From positions 1 through 64,000 of the forward strand of contig NZ_JADKYX010000009.1 of the NCBI RefSeq assembly GCF_016093545.1: DNA of 64,000 nucleotides, in the 5' to 3' direction. Shown here piece after piece: positions 55,776 to 64,000 of this stretch. Source of the stretch: Massilia rhizosphaerae (GTDB lineage Bacteria; Pseudomonadota; Gammaproteobacteria; Burkholderiales; Burkholderiaceae_D). A program made the position numbers and the translations under genes. Numbering within the stretch: the stretch's first letter is position 1; each line of letters opens with the position of its first letter. The notes beneath the pieces were generated by a model. The model ran no database searches. It had not been told where the DNA came from and saw only the letters and a program-made list of their open reading frames with translations.

Positions 55776-55818
55776 TGCATGCGCCGGCGGCCATGGCCGC
55801 CGTGGCGCTCGAAACGGA

Positions 55819-56136
55819 TTACTGCAGCTTGATTTCGACGTCGACGCCAGCCGGCAGGTCCAGCTTCATCAGCGCGTCGACGGTCTTGTCGGTCGGGTCC
55901 ACGATGTCCATCAGACGCTGGTGCGTACGGATTTCGAACTGGTCGCGCGAAGTCTTGTTCACGTGCGGGGAACGCAGCACGTCGAAGCGCTGGATGCGGG
56001 TCGGCAGCGGAACCGGGCCCTTGACGACTGCGCCGGTGCGCTTGGCGGTGTCGACGATTTCCAGGGCGGACTGGTCGATCAGCTTGTAGTCGAACGCTTT
56101 CAGGCGGATACGGATTTTCTGATTCGGAGCGGACAT
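55819..56136 (-). CDS. rpsJ: 30S ribosomal protein S10
   Basis: 105-residue S10/Nus[31 protein letters not shown] and the signature [22 protein letters not shown]. It works in the 30S head and in antitermination with NusB. Normally first of the S10 operon, here it is the last gene of the str transcript, followed by a terminator and a 5.9-kb block of unrelated genes before rplC. Confidence 0.99.
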   Translation of the reverse strand: MSAPNQKIRIRLKAFDYKLIDQSALEIVDTAKRTGAVVKGPVPLPTRIQRFDVLRSPHVNKTSRDQFEIRTHQRLMDIVDPTDKTVDALMKLDLPAGVDVEIKLQ

Positions 56137-56255
56137 GCTATTTCCTTAAAAAAGAACGAACCGGCACACGGGCCGGCAATCAATGTGTCAGGTACTGCGT
56201 TTACTGCGGAGGGGACGGCAGTATAACACCGTTTTATCCCTTACTGCACAGACGG

Positions 56256-56283
56256 AAGGGACAGAACTTGCGCTCTGTCCCTT
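56256..56283. repeat. GGGACAGA palindrome after tuf
   Basis: Perfect 10-bp stem AAGGGACAGA / TCTGTCCCTT with an 8-base loop in the tuf-rpsJ spacer. A related palindrome with the same GGGACAGA core lies on the other side of tuf at 57547-57583. Confidence 0.7.
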
Positions 56284-56315
56284 CTGTCTCTTTACGACGA
56301 CTTCGATATCGCTAA

Positions 56316-57506
56316 TTAAGCGATGATCTTGGCAACCACGCCGGCGCCGACGGTACGGCCGCCTTCGCGGATTGCGAAGCGCAGACCTTCTTCCATCGCG
56401 ATCGGAGCGATCAGCTTGACGGTGATCGACACGTTGTCGCCCGGCATGACCATTTCTTTGTCGGCCGGCAGCACGATCGAACCGGTCACGTCAGTCGTAC
56501 GGAAGTAGAACTGCGGACGGTAGTTGTTGAAGAACGGGGTGTGACGGCCGCCTTCGTCCTTCGACAGGACGTACACTTCGCCCGTGAAGTCGGTGTGCGG
56601 CTTGATCGAACCCGGCTTGGCCAGGACCTGGCCACGCTGGACGTCTTCACGCTTGGTACCGCGCAGCAGCAGGCCGACGTTGTCGCCAGCTTGACCTTGA
56701 TCCAGCAGCTTGCGGAACATTTCCACGCCGGTGCAGGTGGTCTTGACGGTGTCGGTGATGCCGACGATTTCGATCTCTTCGCCGACCTTGATCACACCGC
56801 GCTCGACACGGCCGGTCACCACGGTGCCGCGGCCCGAGATCGAGAACACGTCTTCCACCGGCATCAGGAACGTACCGTCCACAGCGCGCTCCGGCGTCGG
56901 GATGTAGGTGTCCAGGGCTTCAGCCAGGCGGATGATGCAATCTTCGCCCATTTCGCCCGGCTGGCCTTCCAGCGCCATACGTGCCGAACCCTTGATGATC
57001 GGCAGGTCGTCGCCCGGGAACTCGTACTTCGACAGCAGTTCGCGCACTTCCATTTCGACCAGTTCCAGCAGCTCTGCGTCGTCGACCAGGTCGCACTTGT
57101 TCAGGAACACGATGATGTACGGAACACCCACCTGGCGAGCCAGCAGGATGTGTTCGCGGGTCTGCGGCATCGGGCCGTCAGCGGCGGAGCACACCAGGAT
57201 CGCGCCGTCCATCTGGGCGGCACCGGTGATCATGTTCTTGATGTAGTCGGCGTGGCCCGGGCAGTCGACGTGCGCGTAGTGGCGGTTGGCCGTCTCGTAC
57301 TCGACGTGCGCGGTGTTGATCGTGATGCCGCGTGCTTTTTCTTCCGGAGCCGCGTCGATCTGGTCGTACGCCTTGGCTTCACCGCCGAATTTCTTCGACA
57401 GAACGGTCGCGATTGCAGCCGTCAGGGTGGTTTTGCCGTGGTCAACGTGACCAATGGTGCCGACGTTCACGTGCGGCTTGGTCCGTTCGAATTTTTCCTT
57501 TGCCAT
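56316..57506 (-). CDS. tuf: Elongation factor Tu
   Basis: 396-residue EF-Tu. GTPase motifs are [10 protein letters not shown] (residues 19-28), DCPGHADY (about 81), NKCDLVDD (about 136) and the SAL-type GSARMALEG (about 174). Domains 2 and 3 follow, with the C-terminus ending [14 protein letters not shown]. It delivers aminoacyl-tRNA to the ribosome. It follows fusA after a 133-bp spacer and is flanked on both sides by similar palindromes. Many betaproteobacteria carry a second tuf copy elsewhere. Confidence 0.99.
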   Translation of the reverse strand: MAKEKFERTKPHVNVGTIGHVDHGKTTLTAAIATVLSKKFGGEAKAYDQIDAAPEEKARGITINTAHVEYETANRHYAHVDCPGHADYIKNMITGAAQMDGAILVCSAADGPMPQTREHILLARQVGVPYIIVFLNKCDLVDDAELLELVEMEVRELLSKYEFPGDDLPIIKGSARMALEGQPGEMGEDCIIRLAEALDTYIPTPERAVDGTFLMPVEDVFSISGRGTVVTGRVERGVIKVGEEIEIVGITDTVKTTCTGVEMFRKLLDQGQAGDNVGLLLRGTKREDVQRGQVLAKPGSIKPHTDFTGEVYVLSKDEGGRHTPFFNNYRPQFYFRTTDVTGSIVLPADKEMVMPGDNVSITVKLIAPIAMEEGLRFAIREGGRTVGAGVVAKIIA

Positions 57507-57546
57507 TTTGATCTTCCTTTAAAAGAACAATATTTTAATTATTTGC

Positions 57547-57583
57547 GGGACAGAGCAGGATTTACCGCTTTCTGCTCTGTCCC
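57547..57583. repeat. GGGACAGAGCAG palindrome before tuf
   Basis: Perfect 12-bp stem GGGACAGAGCAG / CTGCTCTGTCCC with a 13-base loop in the fusA-tuf spacer, about 40 bases upstream of the tuf start. It shares the GGGACAGA core with the palindrome after tuf. Confidence 0.7.
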
Positions 57584-57639
57584 CAACTGATTATTTTTCA
57601 GGCCGGACGGGATACCGCCCAGCCTGTTGGTCTGTTGTA

Positions 57640-59745
<2,106 letters not shown>

Positions 59746-59879
59746 AAATTTTCCTAACTTTTGAATGGACAAAACCGAGCAGCATTCTGGTGATCAAAAT
59801 GAGCTCGGCCTGAACAACGGATACTGCATGGCCGCACCACCCCGGAGGCGTTCTGCCCCCGAAGAGATTGGCCATTTGC

Positions 59880-60350
59880 TTAGAAGCGGAAGTGCGAGAA
59901 CGCCTTGTTCGCTTCAGCCATGCGGTGCACCTCGTCACGACGCTTCATCGCGCCGCCGCGGCCTTCTGCTGCTTCCATCAGCTCGCCACCCAGGCGCTGC
60001 TGCATGGATTTCTCGCTACGCTTGTTTGCGGCTTCGCGCAACCAACGCATAGACAGGGCCATACGGCGAACCGGACGCACTTCAACCGGCACCTGGTAGT
60101 TGGCGCCACCGACGCGGCGGGATTTCACCTCGACCATCGGCTTGCAGTTGTTGATCGCGGTTGCGAACACTTCCAGCGGGTCCTTGCCCGATTTGGTCTG
60201 GATGTAGTCGAATGCACCGTAGATGATCTGTTCAGCAACCGACTTCTTGCCCGACAGCATCAGAACGTTGACGAATTTGGCGACATCGGTGTTGCCGAAT
60301 TTCGGATCCGGCAGAATCTCGCGCTTGGGTACTTCACGACGACGTGGCAT
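59880..60350 (-). CDS. rpsG: 30S ribosomal protein S7
   Basis: 156-residue S7: [28 protein letters not shown], then [29 protein letters not shown], the 16S rRNA 3'-domain binding surface. It nucleates assembly of the 30S head. Spacers of about 127 bp to rpsL and 134 bp to fusA leave room for the S7 regulatory site known in E. coli, but I could not identify it here. Confidence 0.99.
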   Translation of the reverse strand: MPRRREVPKREILPDPKFGNTDVAKFVNVLMLSGKKSVAEQIIYGAFDYIQTKSGKDPLEVFATAINNCKPMVEVKSRRVGGANYQVPVEVRPVRRMALSMRWLREAANKRSEKSMQQRLGGELMEAAEGRGGAMKRRDEVHRMAEANKAFSHFRF

Positions 60351-60477
60351 TTCAATTCCTTTTTGTCTTCAGTTGAGCGCTTATCGCACTCGCGAAAGGC
60401 CATCAAAGCCCTTCACTTACTCGGCCTTCCGGCCGCCTCAACTAACTCAATATTAATTTACCCAGATTGCAAGAAGA

Positions 60478-60861
60478 TTACTTCTTGGCAGCCTTGGCAC
60501 GCTTGGCACCGTACTTCGAACGGGCCTGCTTACGGTCTTTCACGCCCTGGGTATCCAGTGCACCGCGGACCATGTGGTAACGCACACCCGGCAAGTCCTT
60601 CACACGGCCGCCGCGCAGCAGCACGACCGAGTGTTCCTGCAGGTTGTGGCCTTCACCGCCGATGTACGAAATGACTTCGAAACCGTTGGTCAGGCGGACC
60701 TTGGCGACCTTACGCAGTGCCGAGTTCGGCTTCTTCGGGGTCGTCGTGTAGACACGGGTGCAGACACCGCGCTTTTGCGGGCAGTTTTCCAGTGCCGGCG
60801 ACTTGCTCTTCACAACCGCGGCTTCGCGCGGCTTGCGAATCAATTGATTGATGGTTGGCAT
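60478..60861 (-). CDS. rpsL: 30S ribosomal protein S12
   Basis: 127-residue S12: [37 protein letters not shown], and [18 protein letters not shown]. Lysines 43 and 88, where streptomycin-resistance substitutions arise, are both wild type. It monitors codon-anticodon pairing in the A site. First gene of the str transcript. Confidence 0.99.
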   Translation of the reverse strand: MPTINQLIRKPREAAVVKSKSPALENCPQKRGVCTRVYTTTPKKPNSALRKVAKVRLTNGFEVISYIGGEGHNLQEHSVVLLRGGRVKDLPGVRYHMVRGALDTQGVKDRKQARSKYGAKRAKAAKK

Positions 60862-61240
60862 CGTTCAAAAATCCAACAAAATGACTACTAGTTAATGACC
60901 CGGGGCTCTTGCTTCCCGGGGGCTGAAACCTTGTCCCGACAGGGTCCGTACAGGCGACGACAGCCACTCACCAGCGGGAGCGGCTGTTATGCGTAAACCA
61001 TGCGCAGAATAATTCGAGAACTCGCGAGTATAGACCTGAAGCGGAGCCGGGTCAACAAACTTGCTGACCAAGCACCACGACAGCGACGGAAGAATGTGGA
61101 AACGCGCAGTAGATGTCGTGATAACGACACAACCAGTGTACGCCGGATTTCATCCATTGTGCAGAGGGAATAGCGTTACCTGCCGCAAAAATCGGATAAT
61201 AGCCGACTTCGCACCTTCGCTGCCGCACACGCACGTTTCG
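60862..61240. other. Divergent intergenic region rpsL / membrane transferase
   Basis: 379 bases without a gene. It holds the strong minus-strand str promoter (61027-61055) and a leader of about 158 bases for rpsL. On the plus strand a GATAAT (61195-61200) could be the -10 for the downstream membrane enzyme, but no matching -35 is convincing. Confidence 0.7.
61027..61055 (-). promoter_or_regulatory. Sigma-70 promoter of the str operon
   Basis: TTGACC (61050-61055, minus strand), 17-base spacer, TATACT (61027-61032): five of six consensus bases in each box. It drives rpsL-rpsG-fusA-tuf-rpsJ with a start near 61020. Confidence 0.85.
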
Positions 61241-63106
61241 ATGTCATTCTTGCTACGCCCGCGCAACCTGTACGTCGCGCTCACTTATCTGCTCCTGTCC
61301 TGCGTGCCGTACGTGGCGCCGCGGTTCGGCGTGCACCTCGCCCATCCCGCCCAGATCGCCGGCCTGGAACTGCTGGCCTGGCTGGCCGTGTGGGGCGTGT
61401 TCAAGCGTCCCGCGTATTTTCACTGGCTGCTGCTGCCCGCCTTCCTCGGCCTGCCCGTCGAGCTGTATCTCTACGCCTTCTATGGCCAGGGGATATCGAC
61501 GCACCACCTCGGCATCATCGCGGAGACGAGCCCGGCCGAAGCGATGGAATTCCTCGGCAACAAGGTCTGGGTGCTGATCGGCGTCTTCGTCGGCATGGTC
61601 GTGTGGTTCGTCACGAGCTGGATCGCGGCCTGGCGCACGCGCGACCTCGACTGGTCCGACGTCTCGCGCCCCGTCGTGCTCGTCGCGCTGGCCCTCGTGG
61701 CCGCCGTGTTCGGCTACGGCCTCAAGTATGGCGTCGCGCCGCCGCCGCTGGCGAGCGCCGCCGCCCCGGTCGCGGCCGGCGTGCGGCTCGTGAAGGCGTC
61801 GGCGTCCGGCAGCGAAGAGGCCGCGAGCGAAGAGACCGCCCCGCCGCGTCCGGCCAGCATCCCCCGTCCCGCATCGCTGCCGCCGTTGGCGCACTGGATG
61901 CGGCTGCCGTTCGATCTCGACACGTTCGCCCATTCCTGGCCGTTCGGCCTGGCCGCGCGCGGCGTCGACTTTTACAAGGAACGGGTCTACCTGGCCAACC
62001 TCAACCGGAGGAGCGCCAACTTCCATTTCCACGCCCACCTGGCCGAGCCGAACGACGACCCGCAAATCGTCGTGGTGGTGATCGGAGAATCGTCGCGCTA
62101 CGACCGCTGGAGCCTCAACGGCTACGCGCGCGACACGAACCCGCTGCTGTCGCAGGAACCGAACGTCGTCCCGCTGAGCGACGTGATCACGTCCGTGTCG
62201 GCCACGCGCCTGTCGGTGCCCGTCATCGTTTCGCGCAAGCCCGCCACGCAAAGCCTCAAGGACGGGTTCTCGGAAAAATCCTTCCTGACCGCGTTCAAGG
62301 AAGCGGGCTATAAAACGTTCTGGCTGTCGAACCAGATCTCGTTCGGCAAGTTCGACACGCCCGTCTCCGTGTTCGCGAAGGAGGCCGACGTCGTCGACTT
62401 CCTGAACCTGGGCGGCTTCACGGACAATTCCAACTTCGACGAAGTGCTGTTCGGACCGCTGAAGCATGCCGTCGCCGACCCCGCGCCGAAGAAGCTGATC
62501 GTGCTGCACACGCTGGGCAGCCACTGGAATTACAGCCACCGCTATCCCAAGCAGTTCGACAAATGGCTGCCGTCGCTGTTCGGCGTGGACAAGCCTGTCT
62601 ATACCGACATCAAGATCAAGGAACAGCTGAACAACAGCTACGACAGCTCGATCCTGTACACGGACTGGTTCCTCGACCACGTCGTCAAGACGCTGAAAGA
62701 GGCGAACCAGCCCGTCGCCATGGTGTACGTGGCCGACCACGGCCAGACCCTGTACGACAACAGCTGCCGCCTCGCCTTCCACGGCCACAACACGCAGTAT
62801 GAATTCCACATCCCCGCGTTCGCCTGGTATTCCGACCAGTACGCGCAGCGCTTCCCGGACAAGATCGCGCAGCTGCGCCGCCACCGCAAGGCCAAGCTGG
62901 CGACGGAAAACATGTTCCACACCATCGTCGACCTGGGCGACATCCGCTACCCGGACGAGCACCTGGACTGGAGCTTCGTGAACGCCGCCTTCAAGCAGCA
63001 CACGCGCTACGTCGACAGCTACGGCTGGACCGACTACGACAACGCCACCATCAAGGGCGACTGCCACGAAGTAATCGCCAAAGGCAAACCGCTGCCGCGC
63101 AACTAA
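61241..63106 (+). CDS. Phosphoethanolamine transferase-like sulfatase-fold membrane enzyme
   Basis: 621 residues. Five hydrophobic helices lie in the first 165 residues (about 8-24, 37-53, 60-80, 103-125, 143-160). An Ala/Pro-rich linker follows, then a periplasmic alkaline-phosphatase-fold domain with VVVIGESSRYDRWSLNGY, VLHTLGSHWNY, VYVADHGQTLYDN and AFHGHNTQYE. This is the EptA/CptA/OpgE architecture, which transfers phosphoethanolamine from phospholipid to lipid A, core or glucan. The nucleophile position, threonine in most Ept enzymes, appears to be serine here (GESS). Target unknown. The start at 61241 places a cytoplasmic MSFLLRPRNLY before helix 1; longer upstream frames are not supported. 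Confidence 0.87.
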   Translation: MSFLLRPRNLYVALTYLLLSCVPYVAPRFGVHLAHPAQIAGLELLAWLAVWGVFKRPAYFHWLLLPAFLGLPVELYLYAFYGQGISTHHLGIIAETSPAEAMEFLGNKVWVLIGVFVGMVVWFVTSWIAAWRTRDLDWSDVSRPVVLVALALVAAVFGYGLKYGVAPPPLASAAAPVAAGVRLVKASASGSEEAASEETAPPRPASIPRPASLPPLAHWMRLPFDLDTFAHSWPFGLAARGVDFYKERVYLANLNRRSANFHFHAHLAEPNDDPQIVVVVIGESSRYDRWSLNGYARDTNPLLSQEPNVVPLSDVITSVSATRLSVPVIVSRKPATQSLKDGFSEKSFLTAFKEAGYKTFWLSNQISFGKFDTPVSVFAKEADVVDFLNLGGFTDNSNFDEVLFGPLKHAVADPAPKKLIVLHTLGSHWNYSHRYPKQFDKWLPSLFGVDKPVYTDIKIKEQLNNSYDSSILYTDWFLDHVVKTLKEANQPVAMVYVADHGQTLYDNSCRLAFHGHNTQYEFHIPAFAWYSDQYAQRFPDKIAQLRRHRKAKLATENMFHTIVDLGDIRYPDEHLDWSFVNAAFKQHTRYVDSYGWTDYDNATIKGDCHEVIAKGKPLPRN

Positions 63107-63233
63107 AATTCGGGGTCAGAGCACATTATTTTTGGCCTCTGACCCTAACTTGCCGGCTTTTACCGGCTACGCACCGCCAACCGCATTCAATTCGCCGATC
63201 CGCCATCGAATTAAGTGCTCTGACCCCGAATTT
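63106..63233. repeat. Inverted-repeat element AAATTCGGGGTCAGAGCAC
   Basis: A 19-bp perfect inverted repeat bounds a 128-bp element (63106-63124 and 63215-63233). The left half contains a further hairpin, GGGTCAGAG/CTCTGACCC (63113-63121/63137-63145). The left end begins at the stop codon of the transferase gene and the right end supplies the last codons and stop of the MutS-like gene. No transposase is inside, so it is a non-autonomous MITE/REP-type element. Confidence 0.75.
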
Positions 63234-64000
63234 GGGCACTTGATTCGCTGCGCCGCTGTTGCGCCAGCCAGCCCGCCACCTGCTCCGCGCGGCGCTGTAC
63301 GGCCTCGTCGAAGCCGTGTTCGGCCAGCAGCGCCACGCCGTTCGTGCGGCCCAGCACGCCGGGCTCCATGACCAGGCCGTCGGCGCCGTGCACGATGCGC
63401 CACGGCACCAGCGCGTGCGCCAGCAGCGAACCCAGCACGAGGTTGTGCGACGAGACGACCACCAGCGCGTGCCGTGCCAGTTCGTCGGCGACGGCTGCCG
63501 CGGCCGACACCGATTCCTCGTGATTCGTGCCGCGGAAGATTTCGTCGACGAGGCAGACGACGGGACGTTCCCCACGCGCGCGCGCCAGCAGCGACCGTGC
63601 CCGCGCCAGCTCGGCGATGTATAGACTCTGGCCGCCCAGCAGCGAATCCTCGTTCTGCATGCTGGCGACGACGGGCAGCGCCGGCAGCGTGGCCTGCTGC
63701 GCGTAACAGAAGCCGAAGGCGCGCGCGACGACGAGGTTCAGGCCCAGCATGCGCAGGAAGGTGCTCTTGCCGACGCCGTTCTGCCCCGACAGGAACGCGC
63801 CCTTGCCGTCCAGCGTCATGGACAGGCCCCGCGCCTCGCCGAGCAGCGGATGCACGCCGCCGTCCAACGCCACCGTGCGCGCATCGCCGCACGCAACCCA
63901 GCACCAGACCGGACGGTCGCGCAGATGGCGGGCCAGCGCCACGTCGGCCTCCAGTTGCGCACACAGCCAGTAGCATTCGCGCAGAAAATCGCGCTGGCCG
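63211..64000 (-). CDS. MutS-like ATPase (5'-truncated by window edge)
   Basis: Partial gene; the frame is open to the window end (upstream residues read GQRDFLRECYWL), so the true start lies beyond position 64000. The visible ATPase domain has Walker A GQNGVGKSTFLRMLG, a Walker B region CLVDEIFRGTNHEES and a HxxVVVSSHNLVL-like switch segment, as in MutS domain V. Without the N-terminal mismatch-recognition domains in view, it is best called a MutS-family/MutS-related ATPase. The last residues (about AQIRGQST) and the stop are encoded by the inverted-repeat element, so the C-terminus is probably altered. Confidence 0.82.
   Translation of the reverse strand, partial: GQRDFLRECYWLCAQLEADVALARHLRDRPVWCWVACGDARTVALDGGVHPLLGEARGLSMTLDGKGAFLSGQNGVGKSTFLRMLGLNLVVARAFGFCYAQQATLPALPVVASMQNEDSLLGGQSLYIAELARARSLLARARGERPVVCLVDEIFRGTNHEESVSAAAAVADELARHALVVVSSHNLVLGSLLAHALVPWRIVHGADGLVMEPGVLGRTNGVALLAEHGFDEAVQRRAEQVAGWLAQQRRSESSAQIRGQST

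Overview
The window is high-GC betaproteobacterial chromosome and most probably belongs to the Oxalobacteraceae (Massilia/Duganella-like). This is inferred from the layout and sequence style of the str-S10-spc-alpha ribosomal cluster, the 37-residue four-cysteine L36, the Burkholderiales-type porin and two kinds of palindromic intergenic repeat. No database search was possible, so the genus is an inference.

1-25.3 kb is accessory catabolism. A long minus-strand gene train (16.9 kb down to 1.4 kb, many genes joined by ATGA overlaps) encodes a HAD hydrolase, a PuuB-like amine oxidase and a complete dipeptide-type ABC importer. It continues with a three-subunit HcnABC/opine-oxidase-like dehydrogenase, a bicupin, a four-carbon sugar-acid kinase with its class II aldolase, and a trio resembling EutA-EutC-EutB / Bhc enzymes (Asp/Glu racemase-like, ornithine-cyclodeaminase-like, threonine-dehydratase-like). 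A porin follows. Read together, these genes suggest uptake and oxidative cleavage of an amino-acid conjugate, one product entering hydroxyaspartate/iminosuccinate metabolism and the other a tetronate-type kinase/decarboxylase route. An aldehyde dehydrogenase, two tandem GNATs, a GhrA-like reductase, a chemoreceptor, a class III aminotransferase and an Lrp-type regulator flank the train.

25.3-35.7 kb holds a TonB-like membrane protein of unknown role, an RND efflux pump (membrane fusion protein and inner-membrane transporter), an OmpR-type two-component system, a Spy/CpxP-like periplasmic protein and DsbD. The regulatory region between the response regulator and the Spy-like gene carries 10-bp-phased TTGTAT repeats. 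The same heptamer (TTGTATC) recurs upstream of the efflux genes.

35.7-61.0 kb is the ribosomal protein cluster on the minus strand. It is split: rpsL-rpsG-fusA-tuf-rpsJ ends in a strong bidirectional terminator, and rplC onward has its own promoter and leader. The 5.9 kb between rpsJ and rplC contains a purine-salvage/degradation cassette (LacI regulator, NCS2 purine permease, 8-oxoguanine-deaminase-like hydrolase), a MscS channel and a tRNA-Val-like gene with an unusual C at position 33. Several spacers inside the ribosomal cluster contain arrays of hairpins, the best being rpsD-rpoA with four in a row.

61.2-64.0 kb carries a phosphoethanolamine-transferase-like membrane enzyme and the 3' part of a MutS-like ATPase gene. 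The MutS-like stop codon lies inside a 128-bp inverted-repeat element.
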